From CAVVAL01 sp963742725 (lineage in GTDB: Bacteria; Actinomycetota; Actinomycetes; Mycobacteriales; Cryptosporangiaceae): 64,000 nucleotides of DNA. The translations under genes were made by a program, and so were the position numbers. Below, one piece after another: positions 33,822-41,196 of the stretch (positions are counted from its first letter, which is position 1; every line of letters begins with the position of its first letter). Location: assembly GCA_963742725.1 (NCBI GenBank), contig CAVUMX010000003.1:372001-436000 (forward strand), written 5' to 3'. Under the pieces are notes generated by a model. It saw nothing but the letters and a program-made list of their open reading frames with translations. It made no database searches and was not told the DNA's origin.

Positions 33822-34688
33822 TCACGGCCAGCTCCAGCGGACTCCGATCCAGTCCGCGGTGGCGGCGGTTTCGAGGTGGTGGACGGTGCCGTCGCCGCCG
33901 AGGACCAGGTCGGCGGTGCGCTGGGGTTCGTCGTCCGGACCCTGCTGGACGTAGGCATGGCAGTCGACGGGCAGCGCGTCCGGGTGGAACCGCACCTCGA
34001 TCAGGCAGTGCTCCTCGAAGCCGCGGACGCCATGGGCGTACTCGACGCTGGCCAGCGCGGTCGGGTCGTGTACCTCGAGCTCGAACACCCACGTGTCACC
34101 GGCGTTCAGGGTGTGGTCGAAGAGCAGTTCAGCGACCACGACGAACTCGCTCGGCTGGTAGGCGACGCGCCCGAGCCGGCAGTGTTGCAGCGGCGTCACC
34201 GAGATCCGTTCAACGGGGATCGAACCGTCGCCGTAGTAATGCGCGAAGAACCGGTCGACGCCGTCGCGCCGGGCGCGGACGACCGCGCGGTTCCGCATGA
34301 CGGACGCGCGGCGCCGCGCGTCCACGAAGACGGTGTCCTGCCGGGCGACCATGTCGAGGTCGTTCGCGCTGAAGCCTGGCACGAGGCCGGGTATCTCGTC
34401 GGGCCAGCCGTCCGGCCCCGCGCGGGCGAGCAGGTCGATCAAGGCTCCGGCCGGCACGCCCAGGATCTCCTCCAGCGCGGCGACCGCCCGCAACGAGTTC
34501 GGCTGGGACGGACGGGCGCGGCCGTGCTGCCAGTCGCTCAGGCTCGACAGCGCCACGGAGATGTCGCGGCGGGCGAGGTGGATACGTAACCGTTCGAGCG
34601 TGAGGCCACGCTGACGGATCGCCGTCCGCAGCGCTGTGTGGAACGGGCCCGTCCGCAACACGGTGTCGAGATCGGGCAGCGGGCGCAT
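33822..34688 (-). CDS. XRE-family transcriptional regulator
   Basis: A 288-residue DNA-binding protein. The N-terminal HTH covers about residues 17-80 (LRTAIRQRGLTLERLRIHLA, ISVALSSLSDWQHGRARPSQ). The remaining 200 residues are a beta-rich sensor-like region: SVTPLQHCRLGRVAYQPSEF, TWVFELEVHDP and EEHCLIEVRFHPDALPVDCH. ATG 34688 is directly preceded by GGAGGG, too close for a normal SD. It is divergent from the trypsin-like protease gene with 111 bp between, and may regulate it. Confidence 0.82.
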   Translation of the reverse strand: MRPLPDLDTVLRTGPFHTALRTAIRQRGLTLERLRIHLARRDISVALSSLSDWQHGRARPSQPNSLRAVAALEEILGVPAGALIDLLARAGPDGWPDEIPGLVPGFSANDLDMVARQDTVFVDARRRASVMRNRAVVRARRDGVDRFFAHYYGDGSIPVERISVTPLQHCRLGRVAYQPSEFVVVAELLFDHTLNAGDTWVFELEVHDPTALASVEYAHGVRGFEEHCLIEVRFHPDALPVDCHAYVQQGPDDEPQRTADLVLGGDGTVHHLETAATADWIGVRWSWP

Positions 34689-34799
34689 CCCTCCAATATC
34701 GGCACCTGGTCAATACCCGCGAATTTTCGCCCCTTGTTGCTGTACCGGCCCGCAGCTAGACAGATGGGTGCAAATCCCCGCAACTGGTAAGGAGAGCTC

Positions 34800-35483
34800 A
34801 TGTCTCGTCTGACCCGGAGCTGCGTCGCCGTCGCCGCGTTAGCCGCCGCAGTCCTCGGCACGGTCCAGAACGCCCACGCGGATGTCGGCCCGACGATCAT
34901 CGGCGGCGGCCCCGTCGCCAGTGCCCCGTGGGCCGCCGGTATGTACACGGGCGACCACTTCGGCTGCACGGCCTCGATCATCGCCGAGCGGTGGGTGATG
35001 ACCGCCCGGCACTGTGTCGTGGACGAGCCCACGCACGTGCTGATCGGCGACGTGCGCATCAACGAGGGAACCCGGGCCAATGTGGACGGGATCGAACGGG
35101 CGCCGGGCGCCGACATCGCGCTCCTCCATCTCGACCGGTCGGTCGAAACGACGTACGTGCAGCTCGCGGACGTCGATCCGCCCGTCGGCTCGACCAACTA
35201 CATCTACGGCTGGGGCACGATCGAGGTCGGGGAGAACTCGCCCATATCCGATGTGCTCAAGCGTGCTTCCGTGCGCGTGACCGGTCCGGAACGGGACGCC
35301 TACGGAGGGCGGGCGGTCGGCACGACGAAGATCAACGGCACCGCCGGGTACGGCGACTCGGGCGGTCCGCAGTTCTACGGGAACACGGTGGTCGGCGTCT
35401 GCTCCACCGGCGACTACGTGACCACCCAGTACGCCAGCGTCGCCGCGAACCGTTCCTGGATCAGGTCCGTCGCGGGCGTCTGA
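34800..35483 (+). CDS. Secreted trypsin-like serine protease (S1)
   Basis: A 227-residue exported protease. The signal peptide ends near NAHA; the mature enzyme begins around TIIGGGPVAS. The triad is visible: WVMTARHC (His), GADIALLHL (Asp) and GYGDSGGPQF (Ser). The Cys in the His motif pairs with CTASII, as in chymotrypsin. The missing activation details suggest processing after a short propeptide. ATG 34800 has AAGGAGAG upstream. It ends at the hairpin at 35487 and is divergent from the XRE regulator. Confidence 0.93.
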   Translation: MSRLTRSCVAVAALAAAVLGTVQNAHADVGPTIIGGGPVASAPWAAGMYTGDHFGCTASIIAERWVMTARHCVVDEPTHVLIGDVRINEGTRANVDGIERAPGADIALLHLDRSVETTYVQLADVDPPVGSTNYIYGWGTIEVGENSPISDVLKRASVRVTGPERDAYGGRAVGTTKINGTAGYGDSGGPQFYGNTVVGVCSTGDYVTTQYASVAANRSWIRSVAGV

Positions 35484-35486
35484 GAG

Positions 35487-35514
35487 CAGGGCCGCTGGGG
35501 TCGGTGCGGCCCTG
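35487..35514 (+). terminator. Hairpin after trypsin-like gene
   Basis: CAGGGCCGC (35487-35495) pairs with GCGGCCCTG (35506-35514) around a 10-nt loop, just past the protease stop. Confidence 0.6.
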
Positions 35515-35537
35515 GCGGCCCGCACTAGACTCGGCCC

Positions 35538-36695
35538 GTGACCGCCGAGCCGACGTGGGATGTCGCGATCGTCGGCGGCGGACCAGCCGGGCTGTCCGCG
35601 GCCCACGCCGCGGCGAGCGCCGGTGCCCGCACGATCGTTCTGGAGCGGGCCGAGCATCCGCGCTACAAGACCTGCGGCGGCGGGCTCATCGGCGCCTCGC
35701 TGGCGGCGGTCGCTGGGCACATCGAGGTTCCGGCGCGCGACATCGTGCACACGGCGGTCTTCACGTACCGCGGCGGCCGCACGGTCACGCGCACCAGCCG
35801 TCGAGGTCCGCTGGTCAGCATGGTCCGGCGCGAAGAGTTCGACGACGCGCTGCGGTGCGCCGCTGTCGAGGCGGGCGCTGTCGTCCGGCAGCGGACCGCC
35901 GTGCGGGGCCTGGTCGACGGTGCCGATGTGGTGTCGGCGACCCTCGCCGGCGGGGACACCGTCACCGCGAAGGTCGTGGTGGGCGCCGACGGTTCGGCCG
36001 GCATCACGAGCCGGCACGTCGGCGTGGAGTTCGACCAGGTGGACCTCGGGCTCGAGGTGGAACTGCCGGTCGACGGCGAGCTCGAACGGCGGTGGGCCGG
36101 GCGGCTCCTGATCGACTGGGGCCCGCTCCCCGGGTCGTACGGATGGGTCTTCCCGAAGGGCGAGCAGCTGACCGTCGGCGTCATCGCCCCGCGCGGCGAC
36201 GGGGACGGCACCCGGCGGTACCTCCGCCAGTTCCTCGACCAGCTCGGGCTGAGCGGAATCACGCCGACGCAGGACTCGGGCCATCTCACCCGCTGCCGGG
36301 GCGTGACGTCGCCGCTGCGCCGTGGACGGGTCGTCGTGGCGGGCGACGCGGCGGGCCTCCTGGAACCGTGGACGCGCGAGGGCATCAGCTTTGCCCTGCG
36401 GTCCGGCCGCCTGGCCGGCGACGCCGCGGCCCGGGCGGCCCTGCGGCCCGACGGGTTGGACGAGCAGCTCGACGGGTACACGTCCACTGTCGAACGGACG
36501 CTGGGCCGGGAGATGGCGGCCGGCCGGCGCCTGCTCGGAGCCTTCCGCAAGCACCCGACCGTGCTCCACACCGCGCTCGCCACGCCGCCGGGCTGGCGCG
36601 TGTTCACCGGCTTCTGCCGGGGCGAACTCCCGTTCCACCGGCTGGTCGAGTACCGCGTCGTCGCCGGCGCCCTCCGGGCCTTGAGCCGGTACTGA
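35538..36695 (+). CDS. Geranylgeranyl reductase-family FAD oxidoreductase
   Basis: A 385-residue flavoprotein. The FAD fold is marked by DVAIVGGGPAGLSAAHAAAS, the family motif HPRYKTCGGGLIG, VVVGADGSAGITSR and RVVVAGDAAGLLEPWTREGI. Relatives reduce isoprenoid chains in archaeal and bacterial lipids or menaquinone. The enzyme is cytoplasmic or membrane-associated. There is no SD; TAGACT lies 6 nt before GTG 35538, so the transcript is probably leaderless. Convergent with the MFS/zinc-finger gene. Confidence 0.88.
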   Translation: MTAEPTWDVAIVGGGPAGLSAAHAAASAGARTIVLERAEHPRYKTCGGGLIGASLAAVAGHIEVPARDIVHTAVFTYRGGRTVTRTSRRGPLVSMVRREEFDDALRCAAVEAGAVVRQRTAVRGLVDGADVVSATLAGGDTVTAKVVVGADGSAGITSRHVGVEFDQVDLGLEVELPVDGELERRWAGRLLIDWGPLPGSYGWVFPKGEQLTVGVIAPRGDGDGTRRYLRQFLDQLGLSGITPTQDSGHLTRCRGVTSPLRRGRVVVAGDAAGLLEPWTREGISFALRSGRLAGDAAARAALRPDGLDEQLDGYTSTVERTLGREMAAGRRLLGAFRKHPTVLHTALATPPGWRVFTGFCRGELPFHRLVEYRVVAGALRALSRY

Positions 36696-36703
36696 CCCGC
36701 GCA

Positions 36704-38140
36704 CTACCGCCGGAGGAACGAGGCCGTCCGCCGGATCTGGTCCAGGTGGGCCTCGCACGCGAGGCACCCGGCCAGGTGGTTGTCGACGCGGCGGTGGGTC
36801 CACTCGTCGAGGGCGCCGTCGAGGTAGTCGGTGAGGAGCTCGACGACATCGACGCAGCGCAGCAGCGCGGTCGAGACCTGCCGCCGGACGCGGTGGAGCT
36901 TCGTCACCGCCGACTCGATCCCGCGCGCCTCCGCCGGCACGAGGCGGGGGACCGGGCGCCGTGCCAGCAGTACGGACACGACGAGGACGGCCCCGGTGAT
37001 CAGCCACCCCGACGCGTAGACACCGAACCGGTCGCTGACCAGCCCGAACACGAGCGCGAAGGGCAGGAACGCGATCCACGACAGTGCGCCCACCCCGGAC
37101 GCCACGCCGGCCCGGATGGTCGACGGGATGGCGTCGTGCAGCTGCTGCGTGACGTGGATGCTGATGACGACGAGCACCAGCGCCAGCACGACCTGCGCCA
37201 GGGTCACCACCGCCGGATGCGTCCGGACGTTCATCGCGAGGCTGCTCAGGACCATCAGCGCAAGGGCGGTGCGCAGGACGGCCGGGTGGCTGAACCGGAC
37301 GCGGCCGGCGAGCAGGCCGCCAAGACCGAACGTCGACATCAGCGCGGCCCAGTACGGCCCGTACAGCACGGCCGGCGCGGCGAGGGCGATGAGCCACAGC
37401 GGGCCGAACTCGAAGACGGCCTGCATGAGGACGGCGGTCGTCACCGCGACGGCGACGATCGGCCGCACGATCTCACCGGTGGCGAGCGTCCGGTAGGTCA
37501 CCGACAGCTGGCTGCCCAGGGACGGTCGTTCGTCGACCTTGTGCAGCTGGGGTTCGGTGAACCTGAGGAACGCGACGACGGCGAGAACGGCGAACGGAAT
37601 GCTCAGGAAGTACGTCGCGCGTGGCGTCAGGAGCCCGGCGATCCAGCCGCCGGCCAGTGAGCTGGTGACCAGCGCGACGCTCTCGATCAGCCGTACCCGG
37701 CCGATGCGCGTGGCGAACGCGTCGCTGCCGCCGGTCTCCTCCAGGACGGTGTCGTAGAGCATCGCGTCGAGCGTGCCGGAGTACATGGCGAAGTAGACGC
37801 CCAGCGCGAGCGCGCTCAGGACGTAGGCGAGCACGTTGGTGCTGAGCCCGCCGGCGAGGGAACAGACCAGCGAGGCGAGCCCGGCGACGACGAGCGTTCC
37901 CCGGCGGCTCCACCGGTCGGCGAGGATTCCCGACGGGATCTCGACGATCGGCACGACGGCGGCGTAGGCCGCGGCCATGACCCCGATCGTGGCCGGGGTG
38001 AACCCGATCTCGCTCAGGAAGAGCTTCTCGACCGGCACCCACAGGACGAACCCCTGCAGGAACACCGCGACGTGCAGCGGCAGCAGGCGCCGGCGCAACG
38101 CACCGCGCGGTGGCGAGACGACGCTCTCTCGAATGCTCAT
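36704..38140 (-). CDS. MFS transporter fused to a C-terminal zf-HC2 anti-sigma domain
   Basis: A 478-residue protein. Residues about 20-400 are a 12-helix major facilitator (SGILADRWSRRGTLVVAGLA; YALYSGTLD-like helix GVYFAMYSGTLDAMLYDT). The last 50 residues are a separate zinc-finger: CVDVVELLTDYLDGALDEWT with HLAGCLAC and DQIRRTASFLRR. Cys429, His455, Cys459 and Cys462 form the HxxxCxxC pattern of zf-HC2 anti-sigma factors, and match the soluble anti-sigma encoded next door. The tail should be cytoplasmic. It is the third gene after an ECF sigma and its anti-sigma, 30 bp apart, so it probably belongs to that operon. The fusion is unusual. Confidence 0.85.
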   Translation of the reverse strand: MSIRESVVSPPRGALRRRLLPLHVAVFLQGFVLWVPVEKLFLSEIGFTPATIGVMAAAYAAVVPIVEIPSGILADRWSRRGTLVVAGLASLVCSLAGGLSTNVLAYVLSALALGVYFAMYSGTLDAMLYDTVLEETGGSDAFATRIGRVRLIESVALVTSSLAGGWIAGLLTPRATYFLSIPFAVLAVVAFLRFTEPQLHKVDERPSLGSQLSVTYRTLATGEIVRPIVAVAVTTAVLMQAVFEFGPLWLIALAAPAVLYGPYWAALMSTFGLGGLLAGRVRFSHPAVLRTALALMVLSSLAMNVRTHPAVVTLAQVVLALVLVVISIHVTQQLHDAIPSTIRAGVASGVGALSWIAFLPFALVFGLVSDRFGVYASGWLITGAVLVVSVLLARRPVPRLVPAEARGIESAVTKLHRVRRQVSTALLRCVDVVELLTDYLDGALDEWTHRRVDNHLAGCLACEAHLDQIRRTASFLRR

Positions 38141-38170
38141 ACCCGTTCAGTGGGCCGAGCGCGCCAGGCG

Positions 38171-38419
38171 TTACAGCCCAGCTGGGTCAGGCCCCTCGCG
38201 GAACGCGGCGAGCAGCCGCTCGCGCCCGGCGTCGGTGACACCGTCCGCCGGCAGCTCGGACAGGGTCCGTACGGTCAGGCGGATCTGGTCGAGGTAGCGG
38301 TCACAGCCGTCACACAGGGCAAGGTGCTCGACGAAGCGGCGCTCGGTCTCCGCGTCGAGGTCGCCCTCCAGGTACGCGGTGACGAGCTCCACGAACTCGT
38401 CGCAGTGGATATCGCTCAT
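38171..38419 (-). CDS. Soluble zf-HC2 anti-sigma factor
   Basis: An 82-residue protein: MSDIHCDEFVELVTAYLEGD then EHLALCDGCDRYLDQIRLTV. Cys6, His32, Cys36 and Cys39 form a zinc-binding anti-sigma (ZAS) site of HxxxCxxC type. It has no membrane segment, so it resembles RsrA-like soluble, redox- or metal-sensitive anti-sigma factors. ATG 38419 overlaps the sigma factor stop (ATGA), so the pair is made in fixed ratio. Its sequence is closely similar to the tail of the downstream MFS protein. Confidence 0.88.
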   Translation of the reverse strand: MSDIHCDEFVELVTAYLEGDLDAETERRFVEHLALCDGCDRYLDQIRLTVRTLSELPADGVTDAGRERLLAAFREGPDPAGL

Positions 38420-39087
38420 CGGCGGGCACCTTCGTCGGCGGTGAAGTAGCTCTCCAGGTCGGCGCGCACGGCGGCGCGGGCGCGGTGCAGCAGCACCCGC
38501 TGGTTGGCCGCCGAGACATCCAGCATGGTGCATACGTCCTCGGAGTTGTAGCCCTCGACGTCGCGCAGCGTGATGACGATGCGTTGCCGGTCGGGCAGCC
38601 GGTCGATGGCCTTCTCGATCCGGGCGCGCAGCTGCCGCGCCTCGACCTCGGTCTCCACCGACGGCCACTGCGGCGGGAACTCGTTCCAGTGACCCGGATA
38701 CAGGTCGTCCGGGCCCCGGAACCGCGCCGGGTCCACCGTCGGACCGCTGTCCTCCGGTGCCAGATCGGTCATCGGCATCGTTCGCTTGTCCTTGACTCCG
38801 CGTGACTTCGCCGTGTTGATCATGATCCGGTAGACCCAGGTGCGCAGGGACGACCGTCCTTCGAAGCCGCCGATCCCGCGGATCACCGCGAGCCAGGTGT
38901 CCTGGACCACGTCCTCCGCCGACTCCCGGGTGGCGACGTACGCCCGCGCGGCGCGCAACAGCCCGCTCGACCACGAGTCCAGTACCAGGGAGAACATCGT
39001 CTCGTCGCCGGCCCGCAGCCGCGCCACGATGGCCTCGTCGGAGGGCAGTGCCAAGGCCCGGCCAGGCCCGCCCCCCGCTGCGCCCAC
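38416..39087 (-). CDS. ECF RNA polymerase sigma factor
   Basis: A 223-residue ECF sigma factor. Region 2 is seen in SGLLRAARAYVATRESAEDV and TWLAVIRGIGGFEGRSSLRT; region 4 in RLPDRQRIVITLRDVEGYNS and SAANQRVLLHRARAAVRADL. A Trp/Pro-rich linker (PGHWNEFPPQWPS) joins them. GTG 39087 is chosen because AGGAGG lies 6 nt upstream; the open frame extends to 39219 without support. It is first in an operon with its anti-sigma and the MFS/zinc-finger gene. Targets are unknown; a role in envelope or redox stress is plausible. Confidence 0.9.
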   Translation of the reverse strand: MGAAGGGPGRALALPSDEAIVARLRAGDETMFSLVLDSWSSGLLRAARAYVATRESAEDVVQDTWLAVIRGIGGFEGRSSLRTWVYRIMINTAKSRGVKDKRTMPMTDLAPEDSGPTVDPARFRGPDDLYPGHWNEFPPQWPSVETEVEARQLRARIEKAIDRLPDRQRIVITLRDVEGYNSEDVCTMLDVSAANQRVLLHRARAAVRADLESYFTADEGARR

Positions 39088-39254
39088 CGTCCGCCTCCTG
39101 TGGCTTCCCTCGGATCCGACCCTAACTCGCGTGTCCACCGTTTCCCTGGCGGAAGGTGCGTGGCCTCGACGCGTGGCGTCTGGAGTCGTAGCGTCGGAAC
39201 CGTAGTCGACCGGCCACATAGACCGACCGGCACGTTCATCAAAGGGGGCTCGTG

Positions 39255-39869
39255 ATGTTCGTTCAGGTTATTCAAGGCCAGGTATCGGATCCCGCACAGG
39301 TGCACGCGGCATTCGACCGGTGGGCGCAGGAACTGGCGCCCAGCGCAACCGGCTGGCTCGGTTCCACAGCGGGGGTGACGGAGGACGGCACGCTCGTCGC
39401 GCTCGCGCGTTTCGAGTCGGAGGAGGCGGCACAGCAGAACAGCCACCGTCCCGAGCAAGACAAATGGTGGACGGAGACGTCCAGGTTGTTCTCCGGTCCC
39501 GCCGAGTTCCACGACTGCAAGGACGTCGTGGTCGACGTCGCGGGCGAGCCGGACAACGCGCATTTCGTGCAGGTCATCCAGGGCCGTTCCAGCGACCCGG
39601 CGCGGGCGCGCGAGTTCATGAACGAGCACTCCAAGGAGTGGGCCGAGTTCCGTCCCGACATCATCGGCAGCATGGAGGCCGACGAGGCCGACGGCGCCTA
39701 CACGATGGCGCTGTACTTCACGTCGGAGACCGAGGCGCGTGAGGGCGAACGCAAGGAACCGCCGCCCGAGCTGAAGGCGCAGATGGATGAGATGAACTCG
39801 CTCAACGTCGGGGAGCCGCACTTCTTCGATCTGAAGGACCCCTGGCTGTACTCGCCGCGTTCCAACTGA
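39255..39869 (+). CDS. Tandem ferredoxin-like (ABM-type) domain protein
   Basis: A 204-residue protein made of two similar halves. The first begins MFVQVIQGQVSDPAQVHAAF and the second HFVQVIQGRSSDPARAREFM, about 100 residues on. Each half has the alpha/beta dimeric-barrel pattern, so one chain could form a pseudo-dimer. WAQELAPSATGWLGSTAGVT and WAEFRPDIIGSMEADEA also align. ATG 39255 has AAGGGGG upstream. It may be a ligand-binding or small monooxygenase-like protein; catalytic residues are not evident. It is divergent from the ECF sigma operon. Confidence 0.8.
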   Translation: MFVQVIQGQVSDPAQVHAAFDRWAQELAPSATGWLGSTAGVTEDGTLVALARFESEEAAQQNSHRPEQDKWWTETSRLFSGPAEFHDCKDVVVDVAGEPDNAHFVQVIQGRSSDPARAREFMNEHSKEWAEFRPDIIGSMEADEADGAYTMALYFTSETEAREGERKEPPPELKAQMDEMNSLNVGEPHFFDLKDPWLYSPRSN

Positions 39870-39878
39870 ACACCCGAG

Positions 39879-39910
39879 GGCGGTGTGCTCCCGGCCGGGA
39901 GCACACCGCC
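39879..39910. terminator. Bidirectional hairpin terminator
   Basis: A 14-bp perfect stem (39879-39892 with 39897-39910) and GGCC loop, with further flanking ACACC/GGTGT pairing, separates two convergent genes. Confidence 0.75.
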
Positions 39911-39916
39911 GAGGTG

Positions 39917-41125
39917 TCACACGGCGGCGGGGTGAAGGATGCGCCCGATGTTCTCGGGATCGAAGAACTGGACCGGCGACACGGTGCCGGCGGTGAGGCT
40001 GACGAAGTCGTCCATCGCGTCACGGTTGCCGTGGACGGCGCCCAGCAGTTGTTGCATCTCGACCGGCGGGGCCTCCAGCGTGGCCATCTGCGTGGTGAAG
40101 CCGTAGATCGGCAGGGCACGGGCGTCCCGTGCGTGCTGGTAGGCGGACATCGCGTCCTCGAACGAGCGCTGGCCGGAGAACGCCTCGTCCAGGGCCGCCG
40201 CGCACAGTTCGGCGTCGCGGAACGCGTCGCTGATCCCCTGCGCGGTGATCGGGTCCTTCGTGTAGCCGGCATCGCCGACGAGCGCCCAGCCAGGGCCGTA
40301 CGGCTTGCGGAAGAAGTTGGGGACGGAGCCGCCGGAGAACGGCTCCTCGCGCGTGGCGGCCCGGACCCTGGCCGCGAAGTCCGGTACGAGTTCGAGGGTC
40401 TTGAGGTAGTTGGCTTCGACGTCGGTCTTGTAGGCGCTCGCCTCCGCGCTGGGCCAACCGACGACGAGCAGCGTCAGGTCGTCGTTCGTCGGTATGGCGG
40501 CCCAGCCCCGGTCGGGGCGGATGAAGATCTCGAAGCCGTCGACGGGCAGGCCGCTCCAGTACGTGTAGTAGCTCCACTGGAGTTTCGGCTTCTCGTTGTA
40601 GTGCTCGGGCTCCACCGCCTTGGCGACGCGGGAACCACGGCCGTCGGCGCCGACGACGACGCGGGCACGCTCGGTCACGCTCGTGCCGTCGGCCCCGTGG
40701 CCGCGGATCCCGACGGCGGCGCCGTCCTCCCACTCGATCCCGTCGACGCTGAAGTGCTCGCGGACCTCGACGCCGGCGGCGGCCGCCGCGTCCACCAGGA
40801 TCTTGTCCAGGATCGTGCGCCGAGGCGCGTACCCGGTGGAGTTGCCGTCCTCCGGCCGGGGCGTGCCGGCGATGGTGAACGGCCCGAAGTCGAACGAGTA
40901 CGTCTCGATCGGCGGGCAGCCGGTGGCCGTGACCGTGTCGAGCAGGCCCCACCGGCTCAGCGCGGCGACGCCCGTCGCGTGGATCATGAGCGTCGAGAGC
41001 GTGTCGCTGGGGAAGGACGCGCGGTCGACCAGCAGCACGCGATAGCCCTGGCGGGCGAGCAGCATCGCGGTCGGCGCGCCGGCGCACCGTGCCCCGACGA
41101 CGATCGCGTCGTAGGTCGTTTCCAT
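39917..41125 (-). CDS. FAD-dependent monooxygenase-like oxidoreductase
   Basis: A 402-residue flavoprotein of the PHBH fold. It starts METTYDAIVVGARCAGAPTA and has RQGYRVLLVDRASFPSDTLS, RVVVGADGRGSRVAKAV and WALVGDAGYTKDPITAQGIS. The GARCAG variant of the dinucleotide motif and the GD-x-x-x-x-x-P-x-x-x-x-G-I block are typical. It probably hydroxylates or epoxidises an aromatic or lipid substrate. ATG 41125 has AGGAGG upstream. The LuxR-type regulator gene lies 71 bp upstream on the same strand and is a likely controller. Confidence 0.88.
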   Translation of the reverse strand: METTYDAIVVGARCAGAPTAMLLARQGYRVLLVDRASFPSDTLSTLMIHATGVAALSRWGLLDTVTATGCPPIETYSFDFGPFTIAGTPRPEDGNSTGYAPRRTILDKILVDAAAAAGVEVREHFSVDGIEWEDGAAVGIRGHGADGTSVTERARVVVGADGRGSRVAKAVEPEHYNEKPKLQWSYYTYWSGLPVDGFEIFIRPDRGWAAIPTNDDLTLLVVGWPSAEASAYKTDVEANYLKTLELVPDFAARVRAATREEPFSGGSVPNFFRKPYGPGWALVGDAGYTKDPITAQGISDAFRDAELCAAALDEAFSGQRSFEDAMSAYQHARDARALPIYGFTTQMATLEAPPVEMQQLLGAVHGNRDAMDDFVSLTAGTVSPVQFFDPENIGRILHPAAV

Positions 41126-41196
41126 GGTGTCCTCCTGAGCTCGGGTGATGGGCTCAGGCTCGCCCGGACCGGCGTCGGGCGGATCGGTGAGGTCCC

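Noticed and set aside
36704..38140. Zinc-finger tail of the MFS protein as a read-through or frame artefact
   Set aside because: The frame is continuous, the zinc ligands are complete and the tail matches the neighbouring anti-sigma factor.
39088..39219. Longer N-terminus of the ECF sigma factor from ATG 39219
   Set aside because: No SD and low-complexity residues; GTG 39087 has a perfect AGGAGG.
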